The notes under the pieces are model-generated. The model saw nothing but the letters and a program-made list of their open reading frames with translations, ran no database searches and was not told the origin of the DNA. Source: Actinomucor elegans (taxonomy: Eukaryota > Mucoromycota > Mucoromycetes > Mucorales > Mucoraceae). Taken from it: a stretch of 64,000 bases of DNA. Shown in pieces: positions 1 to 11,715 of this stretch; position 1 is the stretch's first letter; each line of letters starts with the position of its first letter. The stretch is taken from NCBI GenBank assembly GCA_026027325.1, contig JAMSLZ010000005.1:2542001-2606000 (forward strand). The letters are read 5' to 3'. Position numbers and translations under genes: made by a program.

Positions 1-1302
1 AAAAATTGGATATAATATTTGATCCTCTTTTAATTGCAATAAGTTTCCAATAGATGCAATAGATACTAGTACTTATTATGTAGAATCGAATGGAGAGTGT
101 AAGGATATAAAATAGTTAGATGCTTCCTTCAACTGATCGACTCATCGTTGATGAAAGCCAGTGTTTTGGATTCAAAGAGTTGAATTGCGCATCAAACGAA
201 GTAAGTACCATTTAGAATTTTCTTCACTCGATAAATTTATTTTGATGGGTCTTTTATAAATGTAGATATGTATAATGAAATGAGTGTTTATAAAATAGCA
301 TTGTACAAGATTATCTATTTTCAAACTAGATACATCATATAGTATCTATAAAGGTCGTCTGTTATATTATTTAAACAAATATCAAAAACTAATTGGGAAT
401 CTATGCGTAAGAATCAAGGTAAAGCATACTACCTATTTTTTTTTATTTAACATATCTAAATCTTAACAGACTTCTGACATAATGTTGCATCTAGAGACTA
501 ATAGATATACAAAATAAACTGCTACATTGACTTGAACCAGATTCCAATTGGTTTACTACATATTAACAACTGGTAATATATTGCACACGTATCGTATAAT
601 TTAGATATATGGATTTATAGATCTCTCGATCAGCATTGAACAAATGTTACATCTGATTAATATTCTATAACCAAAAAGAGCTACTTCATCTGCTAAAGTT
701 ATTATTTAACTATAGAAGAATGTATATTTGATTTGACTAACAGTTATGTAGCCTCTAATGCTTTTTAAGTAATTGAATTATCATGGGCAGAACGAAATCA
801 AAAATATTTGATAGGATGCTTTGAAATAACCTTGTATAAGAAAAGTCCCAAGACATAGCAAGGTGCACGAAAAGTTTGATTGTGCAGTAAATGATCAATG
901 ATTATACTATTATGCAATTTTTTGGGTTTTGCGCTTTTTACAAAAATTGAAAGTGCTACAATTAAAAAACAACATGGAAGATTTTTCAAAAATACTATTA
1001 AATATAAAGATGAAGTTCGAGATCCAAAGACATGGATCAAAGTTTTGAACTTATCTTGCTTGTTAATTGGACAGTGGCAACTGACTAATTGCTATTATTA
1101 TTGGCTAATAAGATTTACAACGCTCAGGGCAATTCTCCGCCATTTTCAAAGACAGAAGACCAATGGCAATGAGCCCCTGATTTGAATCACGCTTAAAAGC
1201 CAAAGGTATAAGTAAAATTTAAAAAAAACCTGGTTATTTTTTTATTTTGTATATTCACTATCTTTCTCTTACAATACACTATAGATAAAATATTAAGAAT
1301 TA
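1..1302. other. Left-edge intergenic DNA
   Basis: AT-rich stretch with no convincing gene. A short open frame starts at 120 (about 27 codons) and is followed by a good donor (GTAAGT) at about 201, but any continuation stops almost at once after the plausible acceptors, and I recognise no homology. It may be the remnant of an exon or chance. A 95-codon frame at 898-1185 has no recognisable domain. Confidence 0.5.
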
Positions 1303-3116
1303 ATGTACTTTGAATCAGACGACGAAGACTACGATTGTCCTCTTTGTATGGAAGAGTTAGACATTGCAGATAGAAACTTTAGACCTTGTCCTTGTGGATA
1401 TAAAGTAACTTAAAGTAGCAAACTTTACTTTTCTCGTTTTAATTTAGCACCTTGTTAGATCTGTCGTTTTTGTTGGCATCATATTCGAGAAAACTTGAAC
1501 GGACGCTGTCCTGCTTGGTAAAATAGTAGACTTTGTTCATATGTATATGATATTGTAAATTGATTTGGTTCAATATACTTTAGTCGAAGAGAATACTCTG
1601 ATCAAAATGCCGAGTTTGAGCCTATCAGTGCCGACGAGTAAGGTCTTGATTTACTTGTTTCAAAGTAGTATACTCAATATTTGCAACATGTAGAATTGTG
1701 CGTATTAGAAGAGAAAAGAAAGAGAAGGAGAGACAGCAAAAAGATATGGAGCTTGCCAATAGACGTCACTTGGCAAGTATGAGAGTAGTGCAAAAGAACC
1801 TAGTGTACATTATTGGTTTGCATCCAAAGCTAGCAACGGAAGAGGTATTGAAATGATAAAGGTACAATATACACGTACTTATTGTTCGCGTACTAGATTA
1901 TCAAATCAGTTGATTACTTTGGACACTTTGGTAAAATAGCCAAAATAGTGATAAACAAAAGGCAGATTGCACCTACTTCGCATGCCAATGGGGCCACTTC
2001 AATGCAACCAAGCGCGGCAGTTTATGTTACTTATGTAAGAAAGGAGGATGCTGCAAAAGCAATCCATGCAGTGGATGGAAGTGTAATGGCTGGTAGAATT
2101 TTAAGGTACGAGATTGAAAACAAGATACGTACTAGATATTAATGATCTGTAGAGCTTCATATGGTACCACCAAGTATTGTACTTATTATCTTCGTAATAT
2201 GACTTGTCCAAATCCAAACTGTCTATATCTACACGAGCCTGGAGAAGATGCAGATACTATATCCAAAGAAGAGTTAGCTACAGGGTACGTTTTGATTTAT
2301 GGAAATTGTGCGCATTTTGACGCTTTCTTCTATAGTAAACATCGTATGAGGGATCAAATGGCAAATGATGACTCTGATGATGAAGATAACTACTCTTCTA
2401 CTAATACAACACCAACGTCTTCGCAACTGTTAAATAAAGAAGAACGTTCAGCATTACCAGCAACCGCATCATGGGGGAAAACAAGTACACCCGGTACACC
2501 AACAACAAAAAACAGTACTTTACCTGAACGTGCTTTAACACCAGATGCGTTTGGTCCACCATTAGCCGTAGCTGTTGCACAAACTCAACATCAACAGCAA
2601 AAGCAACAGTTATCACCTTCTGTGTTAAAACGTAAACTAGAGAAAAAGAAGCGTAAAGAGCTGTTGCAAAAGCAAAGAAGAGAAGAGGAGCATAAAAAGA
2701 AGGCAACCGTTGTAAATCAAGAGCCAGAAGCGCTGATGAAAGAACAAGAACTAATCGATTCTTTTGTGTTTGTGTTGGGTGATGCTTTTCATTATGAGGA
2801 AGATGAAGATGAAGATGAAGATACTGAAGCAGTGGGTGTATCCGCTTTATATGATGGTGAAAAAGGCGACCATAAGCCTATTTTGCTATTAGAAGAATTG
2901 AACACTATGGAATCATTGAGCATAAGCAATCTATCGCCACTAGAATATTTAACGCAGACCATACCAACACCTTCTTATACAGGCTCATTTAATCCATTTA
3001 CACATCAACTGTTACGGACTTCTTCACCTTTAAATGATGTTAGTAACACAACAACTGCACCCTTATTTGATTCTCCAGTGCGCAAAACTTCAAGATTCGG
3101 TTTTGCTCAGTTTTAG
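1303..3116 (+). CDS. NOT4: NOT4-like E3 ubiquitin ligase of the CCR4-NOT complex
   Basis: Seven exons (1303-1404, 1459-1517, 1584-1637, 1694-1844, 1897-2105, 2153-2284, 2336-3116) give a 495-residue protein. The N-terminal C4C4 RING begins with CPLCMEEL at residue 12 and contains ICRFCWHHI and NGRCPACRREY. A basic helical linker follows, then an RRM (NLVYIIGLHPKL to GSVMAGRILRAS) and a CCCH finger with spacing C-x8-C-x4-C-x3-H. The tail carries LPATASWG, a Lys/Arg-rich coiled coil, an Asp/Glu run and SRFGFAQF at the C-terminus, all typical of fungal Not4. The family ubiquitinates ribosomal proteins and faulty nascent chains as part of CCR4-NOT in the cytoplasm. The ATG is the first in frame. 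The last intron (2285-2335, 51 nt) has no stop, so retention would add 17 residues. Confidence 0.93.
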
Positions 3117-3160
3117 CATTATTTTCTTTTTTCTTTTTTTTATCTTTATAAAGGACTATT

Positions 3161-3873
3161 ATGGATTATAACGGAAATAACAATAGCGTATTCAGATGCG
3201 GTCGAATATTTTGCTGCTTTTCAGGTTTAGGAAAGCAAATGGGCGTTTATTTTGCTGGCATGTTGGTTTGTACATTATACAAATTATGTAATATATAGTT
3301 GATTAAACAAACATCAAGTTTGCGCTCGGTTGGTGGGCCTTTATTGACGGTCTAGCTATTCTTTGGAATCTACCAGATCGTAAAGTAGCACCTGGAATAG
3401 AAGATTGGGCTCCAGGCATTATAACGACATTTGGCATGATTGTGTAAAGAAAATTACTCTCAATTCAGTAATTAAAAGGCTGACATATGGTAAAGAGTAA
3501 ATTTAATAGATAAGGAAAGCTTAAGAGGTAACTATATCGATGAGGAATTCGTATGGAGAGCAAGATTATTCTTATTCTTGGTAAAAATAAGATATGCCAA
3601 ACCTGTAACATTTCAGTATCTCATGTTTACAATAGGGCTTTGCTTTAATGGCCGGAGGTTTCTCAGGATCAGTGGTCAGTAAAAATTACGTGTGCCAACG
3701 AGTTTTGTATTAATCATTGTGCGTAGGCCGTATTAGTTACCAAATACATCTATAACGAAGAATTAGACTTTTTGAATACTTATTTAGGCATTACAGACGT
3801 AGTTCAAAACACTTTGATCATGCTTAGTACGGCTATTTTATGGTTATCCCAAAGTCCTTCTCATCAAATCTAA
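3161..3873 (+). CDS. VPS68: VPS68/TMEM50 family (UPF0220) four-helix membrane protein
   Basis: Five exons (3161-3265, 3319-3443, 3496-3580, 3636-3674, 3727-3873) encode 166 residues. The sequence has the TMEM50/Vps68 layout: a short cytosolic start (FRCGRIFCCFSGLGKQ), then four hydrophobic segments, including MLFALGWWAFIDGLAIL, GIITTFGMIVVNLI, FLFLGFALMAGGFSGSVAVL and NTLIMLSTAILWLSQ. Yeast Vps68 acts at the endosome in sorting and in ESCRT-related steps; the animal relatives are uncharacterised. The gene starts only 44 bp after the NOT4 stop on the same strand. That gap is pyrimidine-rich and has a TTTATAAAGG element at 3145-3154, probably its core promoter. The short 39-nt fourth exon keeps the frame. 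Confidence 0.88.
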
Positions 3874-4250
3874 ATATATACCTCATTCTACATATATATG
3901 ATCCAAAGCTAAGAGAATTGAGACTTTGTTTAAACATTTTATTAAAAGATAAAGGAAGTTTCACGATAAAATATAAACTCGTTTTTATATCTATCAATTG
4001 GCTTGGAATATAGCATATTTTCAATTTATACCTATGAGTAATATTACTGCTTGAGTTTAAAACATCTTGTAACCCACCTTCAAGCCATGTATGATAGGTA
4101 AGAGTATAATAGTGTATATAATGCGTGGTAGACAAAAGTTAACGCATATGATATATAGGAAAAGATATGACATTCATTATTATTATCAAAACCCAATGTA
4201 TTTACTGCACTATTACAACTGATCAAAGTTTACAATACATTCAGAAACTC

Positions 4251-4300
4251 ATTTGAGTATCTAGAAATCATCAGATGCGACTTTAGACAGAAAATTGTAG
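4251..4300 (+). repeat. Dispersed intergenic repeat, copy 1
   Basis: ATTTGAG, about 20 nt, then CAGATGCGACTTTA. This is a degenerate member of the family best seen at 18444-18511. Confidence 0.45.
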
Positions 4301-4648
4301 ATGTAATTAGATATGGATCTACTAATTTACGGTAGTGATTGGTAATTCCTGCCCATTAAGCACTGCTATGCGCTTCAAGGTCATTGATTCCTATTAATTT
4401 CATATCTAATTACTATAACATGCCTAAAATGAAGCACTGCTTTTACTAGAGCCATTAATTACTGATATACAATTATGTTATTTTAATAGAAGCAAAGTAT
4501 ATCAAGTATTTCCACAATCCTCGACTTATCTCAATTGCATGTCCCATCTGATTACTTGCGAAAGCTGAGAAAAAAGTGATGCATCTACCAAATATCCTTA
4601 CATTATTGAAATCCAACGCATTTACTGTCTGCCCCCAGTATTTAATAG

Positions 4649-4649
<1 letters not shown>

Positions 4650-4676
<27 letters not shown>
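4650..4676 (+). repeat. Poly(A) homopolymer tract
   Basis: 27 consecutive A in intergenic DNA; either a polymerase-slippage tract or the tail of an old retroposed sequence. No coding sequence is recognisable upstream. Confidence 0.9.
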
Positions 4677-4679
<3 letters not shown>

Positions 4680-5099
4680 AAGTATATTCACTAATGCTTA
4701 GGATTTATGTTGCTAATAGTCCTTACTTTGAAAATATCATATTGATGCTCCATAAAAAAATGTCCCCATTTTCATCCTCATTACATTTCTTCGTTTGCTC
4801 TAAAACACTCAGCAACTTCGGTAAATTGCTGTATCAGACAAGTAATCTACACCAGGATGAATTGTTGTATAGATTGGAACCTTAGTGAAAAATAAAGTGT
4901 AGCAATTAAGCTTGCTCTCCTCATCCTGGAGAACATACACCTTCTTGATTAAAAACTTGTGTTTATCTCTGAAATTTCTATTCATACTCCTCTCCTTCCT
5001 CCCCAGTTGTTCTCATATATCTTAATTGTTCGTATGAAAGCTGAGCCCTCTGATTGAGAGAGCCTTTTTTTTTAATCTATTCAATAATGAAGAAGTTAT

Positions 5100-7597
5100 T
5101 TATTTATGGTTTTTGATTTTCTTCTTCTTCTTCTTCTTGTTGTTTAGACTACTATTACTTCTACTACTTCCTGAACTATTATTACCACTGTTGCTACCGC
5201 TACTGCTATCGCTATCGTTATTGTCATCCTCTTGATATTGGCCATCATCTGCAGTTAAACTTTCACCCCAAATAATATCCATAGGAAATCCAACCTCGTT
5301 ATTAGACTGTTGAGAATATGTAGAATGTTCAGAGTTTCTACGGGATAAATATTCATATGGTGTTTCTATGCCTGATTCAGTTTCTTTGAATCCCAAGCAA
5401 TAAGCATCTAAAAAAACACAGGTCAACACAGTCCCTGTATATATTGATATCAACACAACTTACAGTCACTACCAAGATCAATACCTGAAGCATGATCATT
5501 ATCATTAGCATTAGTCATTAAAGGCAAGGTACCCGCATACGGAGAAAAATGAATTGCTTGGATAGGCGGTGTAGGGCCCAAATGAGCTGGGGGTCTAGGA
5601 CAGGCATCGAGTTTCCAAGTATAAATGGGTTCTATTTGAGCTAGGGTATCCTTTCTTAATGTAGGTAAGAATGCTTGATAACGAGGATGAACTGATATGA
5701 TTCTAGATATTAAAGCAGAATGTTTTGCATCTGCCATCAATCTCAGTTGGTTTAATATGAGTAGAATGAAGCCTCTTGTTTCTAACAGTGACATGAGTTT
5801 ACTAGTAGCTTTTTTTTTTTTTGAAAAGTGGATCATTTTACCTGTAACGCGCTTCTTGTCTTCATATTCTTGGATCAGCCTAGTAATTAAACTTTGCTTT
5901 CTAACAAGTACAACCAATGTAGGTTCGTAGTTGATTGCCAATGTCAAGCAAACAATTCTATAGAATAGTGTATGATAGATGTTACTGGATGACTTTTCAA
6001 AGAATGAATTGACCAAAATTTTCCAGAACCGAGTAGGTGTAGACGCCAGCATCTGAGTTTTTTCGTTTGCATTATACAAGGTTTGATATATAATGTCTAG
6101 CAAGTCCATATCCGAAGTAGTAAGTGGAGCACTGTTAAACAACATTAGTTGATGCGCAACAAGATGGATGGACTTACATTTTGGTCGTAATAGTTTCTCT
6201 ATCTTTTATGAATAACGAACAAAACTCTGGAATATGTTTTACTAGTAAATCTTGAGATCTCAGAGATATAAAATACAATGGTCCCTGAACAGGTTGAGAC
6301 ATGGAGGAAGCCCTTGTAGTTAACATGCCACTAATCGACCAAATCAGTTTATGTATACATTGTAATTGGTCTTTTGTTACCTTTTGACCAGTAACTTGAT
6401 TATATTGATTGTTCGTTCTCTTTCGTCTGAAGGTGGACTATCAATGACTTGCTATATCGAATGTATTGGTATATATCTTATACGCATCTTGCTTTGATTA
6501 CCTTGACTAACGTTTCCATCATGTCCGCACCTTTATCCATCTTCATTGCTTTAAATAGTATATCACTATTATCCACTTGTGATGCTTCTTCTATCATGCG
6601 TAGAAAGAATTCTTGTAATGCCTCCACATAATCCGCATGTCCTAGATAATGTCAGTTACAAGTAAATACTTTTGCCGATTATTTACCTTTCATCTGCATA
6701 GCAGATATAATCCACTCCAAGAAACCCAATTCATATAGCTTTTCGTGACTCTTTTCACGTTGTTCTTTGGTCTCTGGACTAATATCACGGACAAAGATCA
6801 ACGTCAATAATGAATCCATCACCGAACTTTCAGTCAAATAAGGTAGCATGTAATTAAATATAATCGAGGCCTGGTCGCGCATGATCACGAAATCCAACAT
6901 ATCACAAGGATGTCTTCTTACCAAATGCTGGAATATCTTGAAGAAGTGATTAAAATTACCATGCGAATTGGGAAGAAACACTTCAAATAAGTGATTCACG
7001 ATTTCATAGAATTTGGCGTTTTGAACCCATAGATGATTGGCTGTTGTGCCCGATAGAAACTCCATAGCATGATACGATCTTTTCAAAGCCTCCATATCTT
7101 CCATATCACGTCGATGCTGGCTATATCTCAATTTACTTTCAAAATCACAGTTTTCCAGATCAATACTTGGTTGACTGTGATCTAACCGGGATACATGGGT
7201 CATAAAGATATCCATCATACCTATGGATTGATGAATATATGGAATAATATAGAATAAATAGCGGTCTACCTTCCAAGAAGAGTACATTGACTATTTTAGA
7301 GTCAAGTCGAGGAGTGCTAAACTGCAATAGCTTTTCAATCAAAGCTACAGATGTCGACTTGAAAGCGGCATCGGTTACTTTAGATTTGGCCGCTGGCTTG
7401 TTGGCTGCTTGAGGTAAAACTTTGACTACTTCTTCGACCTCTTTTTCTTGGATAGTCGGTTCTTTGGTATCTGAAGTTACTTTTTCCTTTGCATTAGTAT
7501 CTGTCATGGCGAGATCTTGGCTAGAACTCGAAGAAAAAGTGATAAAAAAATCATCCCATCCTACTATTTTTTCTATCTGCTGGTCAAAAAAATTCAT
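5100..7597 (-). CDS. SAPS-family Sit4/PP6 phosphatase-associated protein (Ekc1-like)
   Basis: Eight exons on the minus strand (7270-7597, 6687-7220, 6502-6641, 6381-6451, 6178-6330, 5842-6131, 5464-5781, 5100-5407) give 713 residues in consistent phase. The middle matches fungal Sit4-associating (SAPS) proteins: EALKRSYHAMEFLSGT, HFFKIFQHLVRRHPCDMLDF, LPYLTESSVMDSLLTLIFV, then FLEWIISAMQMKGHADY and IIKLLVKSGML. The second half has EDKKRVTETRGFILLILNQL, and the tail is Asp/Ser/Asn-rich and ends in a Lys run. The family provides regulatory subunits of the PP2A-like phosphatase Sit4/PP6, acting in cell-cycle and TORC1-linked signalling. The usual N-terminus of the family (MFWRF... with an acidic LLDKED segment) is not found in this model, so the start may be wrong or the N-terminus divergent; ATG 7507 is an alternative. 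The 60-nt intron 5782-5841 is in frame and contains an A13 tract. Confidence 0.72.
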
Positions 7598-9081
7598 CCC
7601 ATTGATTTTGGAAAAAGGCCATGGCTATCCAATAAGAATAAGATGGTCCAAGTTTCATGGCATGCTTAAAGCTCTAAAAAAGTATGCATCATCATACTTT
7701 CGTGATATTGAAAAAAGATACAGCTTACATCTAAGCTTAACGAACAAAGATATAAACTACGCGTCAATTTATGGTTCTATGGCGGCCAGGACTCTTAGAT
7801 TTTCAGCTCAAAAACAGCACCATAAAAAAATAACTCTTCTATTGGCGTGCTTGTTTATCTTTAGATTGCAGCTGCAGAGTTCTACAGCATCATCATTATA
7901 CCAACTCTTGTAAACAGATTGCTGTTGGTGCCCCTATGCTATAGTTTTATTGGACTTCTGCGATTCAAATGTACAATCTTCTTCTTCTCCTCCTCCATGG
8001 TATGCTCGGCAACAACTCGGTGCTCACAATGCCGCACCTAATTTAATAAATAAATATGCCAGGGTTTTAATCCTCGGGAACTATATAAAACTAAATACGT
8101 TCTTTGTAACCAACTTTCAAATCGAAATAGTCAAGCGCTAGAGGACTTGGATCATACCATTATTAATACTCAGAGCATAGTTTTATGCTCATGTTTCTTT
8201 CATTAGTAATAGTATTCAAAATTAGATGCTACTATCTATAATTTTTGCTATTATTGCAAAGCTCAAACCCATGTCTGACATCCTCTACAGGTGTAATATT
8301 GATTTTTTGAGTATAAAATCTTGATCCCTGCGGAATAAGAAAGATGCTGATGTTGCATATTATATTGGCTAGCGGCATTTAGTCTGTAAGTGCAGCAAGT
8401 TCGGCGAATCTTCAGTATTTTCATTTATTTGTATACATAAGAGCAATACAATCTTAATTCTCGGATAATCAAATGAATTAAATGTGCTTACTCCAATTAT
8501 TAGCTGTATAATACTGAACAGTTTCAGGATTGGATCATTATAGAACTCCGAAAAAGCATCATCAGGAGCACGAGTTTTCTTTTTGATGCATTATGAAAAG
8601 TACATCATTGTTCGAAAGAGAATTAAATAATTTAATAGTTTAATGCATTACTCAAAGCTAAAATACTTACATAAAGCCCTATATGTTAGAATTTGAATTT
8701 CAGGATAATTTCTGAGCCCAATGAAAATCAAAATCAAAAGTATGATGTGCTCTTAATTAGCACAAGTGATCTTGATCGATCTTGGTTTAATGTTGCATTT
8801 GATCACAAATCCATGTTTATAACAAGTCATTGTACCTATTACGACGATAGTTTGATCCCATTTCTTTTTTGCTCTATTATGTATGGATTAGACAGATATG
8901 CCCTGAAGTTTCCCCGCAAAATGGGACCTCTTTCTTTCTCTCTGTGCAACAGGACTATTGACTTCTTATAAATGATCACATGCATAAGCTTTTTCACATG
9001 AAATCCGAGTCACTATCCATTTAACAAGCGTTATCAGAAAAAAAAGGACTTTCTTTGTATCTCTTTTATCCTATTACAACC
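7598..9081. other. Divergent intergenic region
   Basis: Space between the SAPS gene (-) and the acyl-CoA dehydrogenase gene (+), so both promoters lie here. A 163-codon frame (7422-7913, +) overlaps the antisense of the SAPS first exon and shows no domain. A pyrimidine/CCTCC-rich patch lies near 7980-8000. Just upstream of the ACAD gene, an A-rich run with AAGGACTTT (9037-9053) may mark its core promoter. No other feature seen. Confidence 0.5.
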
Positions 9082-10338
9082 ATGTTGAGAACTACTATTC
9101 CCAAGCTTGTACGTGCCAATGCTCGCCGCTGTTATACTTCTGAAGCCAGTACTCTTGGCATGGGATTCAATTTAAACGAAGAGCAAAAATCCATCCAACA
9201 AATGGCCCGCAAGTTCACGCGTGAAGAAATCATTCCAGTTGCTGCCGAACACGATCGAACTGGCAAATATCCTTTGGAGATTATCAAGAAAGCTTGGGAG
9301 CTCGGCTTGGTTAATACACACATTGAAGCCAAATACGGTGGTATGGATTTAGGTGTTTTGGATAGTGCTATTATTTCTGAAGAGTTGGCATACGGCTGTA
9401 CTGGTATCCAGACCGCCATTGAAGCCAATAACTTGGCAGAAGCACCTTTAGTGGTTGCTGGTAACGATTTCCAAAAGAAAAAGTATCTGGGTCGTATGAC
9501 GGAAGCTCCTTTAGTTGCTTCGTATGGTGTGACTGAACCTGGAGCTGGTTCTGATGTCGCTGGCCTTTCTACAACTGCTGTCAAAAAGTCGGATGGTAGC
9601 TGGGTATTGAATGGTCAAAAGATGTGGATCACCAACTCGGGCTATGCCAACTGGTTCTTTGTGCTTGCTCGTACAGATGCCACTGCCAGCACTGGCAAGG
9701 CCTTTACTGGTTTCATTGTCGATGGTGATACACCTGGTATTACTTTGGGTCGCAAGGAAATCAATATGGGTCAAAGAGCTTCAGATACACGCGGTGTTAC
9801 TTTTGAAGATGTGGTGGTGCCTGCTGAAAACGTGTTGGGTTCAGAAGGTCAAGGTTTCAAAATTGCTATGAACGCATTTGATATCACACGTCCTTTGGTT
9901 GCTTCAGGTGCAGTTGGTTTAGCACGTCGTGCTATGGAAGAAGCTACTCAATATGCTTTAGAACGCAAGACCATGGGTAAGCCTATCTTTAACCATCAAG
10001 CTGTGTCTTTCATGTTGGCAGACATGGCCATTGGTATTGAAAGTGCTCGTATGATGGTGTATCGTTCTGCATTTATGCGTGATCAAGGCGAAAAGAATAC
10101 ATGGCACGCTAGTATTGCCAAGGCTTTGGCCGGTGATGTAGCAAACAAGTGTGCAACTGATGCTGTTCAAATCTTTGGTGGTAATGGTTTCAATACAGAA
10201 TACCCAGTAGAAAAATTGATGCGTGATGCCAAAATCTTCCAAATTTATGAAGGCACTGCTCAAATTCAACGTTTGATCATTTCTCGTGGTTTAGCCGATG
10301 CTACCAAGGCAGGCGCTGATGCTCTTGGTGGTTTTTAA
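9082..10338 (+). CDS. ACADM: Medium-chain-type acyl-CoA dehydrogenase, mitochondrial
   Basis: A single intronless exon encodes 418 residues. The first ATG opens a mitochondrial presequence rich in Arg/Thr/Ala ([20 protein letters not shown]). The rest follows the ACAD fold: the N-terminal helical domain ([18 protein letters not shown]), the flavin-binding strand block ([40 protein letters not shown]), [19 protein letters not shown], and the C-terminal helices ending in [20 protein letters not shown] and [12 protein letters not shown]. Glu390 in IYEGT is the catalytic base at the position used by medium-chain enzymes, and identity to animal MCAD is high throughout. It would carry out the first, FAD-dependent step of mitochondrial beta-oxidation, passing electrons to ETF. 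Its stop codon is only 18 bp from that of the convergent methyltransferase gene. Confidence 0.95.
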   Translation: MLRTTIPKLVRANARRCYTSEASTLGMGFNLNEEQKSIQQMARKFTREEIIPVAAEHDRTGKYPLEIIKKAWELGLVNTHIEAKYGGMDLGVLDSAIISEELAYGCTGIQTAIEANNLAEAPLVVAGNDFQKKKYLGRMTEAPLVASYGVTEPGAGSDVAGLSTTAVKKSDGSWVLNGQKMWITNSGYANWFFVLARTDATASTGKAFTGFIVDGDTPGITLGRKEINMGQRASDTRGVTFEDVVVPAENVLGSEGQGFKIAMNAFDITRPLVASGAVGLARRAMEEATQYALERKTMGKPIFNHQAVSFMLADMAIGIESARMMVYRSAFMRDQGEKNTWHASIAKALAGDVANKCATDAVQIFGGNGFNTEYPVEKLMRDAKIFQIYEGTAQIQRLIISRGLADATKAGADALGGF

Positions 10339-10356
10339 TATATACTTAGATATTTA

Positions 10357-11116
10357 TTAAAATATAGTAGTATGAACTTGATCAAAGTCATCTACATCAT
10401 CAAATTGAATAGTTGGTCCACTATAACCTTTCTTTTGAGCTACTACTGAATACCAAGACATATAAGTATTGTATTCATTCACCTCATCTCTCATGGCTTC
10501 CACTGCCTTTTCTAATTCAAGTTCTCCAATCAGTTTGCTAGCGACCCACTCTCTTCTAAAGCCTTTGATAATCCTTTCCCAGTATTCCAGTAACAATGAT
10601 CCAATAGCACCTCCATATAAGCCAACAGGCGTGTGTGTATGATGTATCTGCATATTTATGAGTTGTTTTACGTTTGCCAATCTATTTGGCCAAGGATTTA
10701 AGGCTGATGATGATGTTATGGATGACGCTGACGAGGTTGGAGACGTAGGCGACTGAGGCGAAGGATGTTGTATACTTGATTTAATTACTATATACATATA
10801 GATTAGTAATCAGCTAACTATTAACTTCCAAGTACATTACACTGGCTCAAAAGTGTCATTGAAGGGCCAGCGTCAAACAAGTTGTCATACGCTTCTACAC
10901 ATTCAATATAAGCACCCTTCTTCATGATGCGTACTAGCTCTTTCAGGACATCGTCCCACATGGTATCTGGTAGTGTATCCATCATGGATCGGATGAAAAT
11001 ATAATCAAAGGTTGCATCTTCATAAGGTAAAGGCAATTCAATAATATCAATACGCTGATAAAATACGTTCCTGCTTAATGGACTTTTTTTATTCTTATTT
11101 AGTAACGATCTAGAGC

Positions 11117-11153
<37 letters not shown>

Positions 11154-11715
11154 TTTATAATTACCTTGTTGGTAAGACATTCTTGTCTATATCTATGCCT
11201 GTAAAGTAAGATATTGGGAACCGAGAAGCCATATCCTAAAAGCATGATGCTTATCAATTTTTTTTCTTTCGGACGATCTTCCCCTTTATCATAACATTTA
11301 GATACATACACTTGTCCAAAAGCCTGAGCCGCATCTAATAAGTAATTTGAAAGTGAATACAGAGTAAATACATATTAAAGTCCTATTATTACCCAATATC
11401 CAACACTTCACTACCGCCTGCTTGTAATAACCGTTGAATGGGAGCCTTAAAATCACTAGATAAAACTATAAATCTACTATATACACATTTCCACAATCTT
11501 TGTTATATGCTATACCCCTCAAAAGCCAGCTTAAGAGCACTATGTCTCACCCAATCCCTCTCGATATCATCTACCGTGTTTGGTACTCTTTCTCTAATAC
11601 TCAACTTGGGGTCTTTGGAAGTTCTCCACTTGAGCTTCAGAAAACTCGAAAAACCGCCAGTACTGTTGGTATTTGTATTGGGTATCGAAGTGGCATTAGT
11701 ACTATTCACCATCAT
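10357..11715 (-). CDS. Class I SAM-dependent methyltransferase
   Basis: Six exons (11516-11715, 11393-11455, 11310-11334, 11165-11235, 10841-11073, 10357-10787) give 340 residues. Motif I, VLDIGCGSGFWTSDM, is assembled across three exons; TGIDID (motif post I), ATFDYIFIRSMMDTL and a proline/serine linker follow, ending in WERIIKGFRREWVASKL. This is the fungal methyltransferase type related to the LaeA/umta-like group; the substrate cannot be told. The intron between exons 4 and 5 contains a 28-nt CA/GT microsatellite and has two acceptors 36 nt apart (exon start at 11109 or 11073) that both keep the frame, so a 352-residue form is possible. The shorter form fits the family better because it joins LPT directly to SRNVFYQRID. 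Confidence 0.82.
11126..11153 (+). repeat. (AC)n microsatellite inside an intron
   Basis: About 14 AC units, read as GT on the coding strand. It lies between the 5' splice site and the first candidate acceptor of the methyltransferase intron, so length changes would alter the distance between splice signals. Confidence 0.95.

Larger units (their letters stand above)
3874..5099. other. Intergenic DNA
   Basis: No gene seen. It holds the shared 3' side of VPS68 and the SAPS gene, one copy of the dispersed AGATGCGAC repeat (4251-4300) and a 27-nt A tract (4650-4676). Short open frames at 3833-4135 and 4473-4885 lack family resemblance. Confidence 0.6.

Noticed and set aside
5802..5841. 40-nt intron ending at CTACTAG in the SAPS gene
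   Set aside because: It would shift the frame and hit a stop; the 60-nt version ending at 5782 keeps the frame and the family sequence.
7422..7913. 163-codon open frame on the + strand
   Set aside because: Its first part is the antisense of the SAPS first exon; the rest has no domain, and its composition looks like chance.
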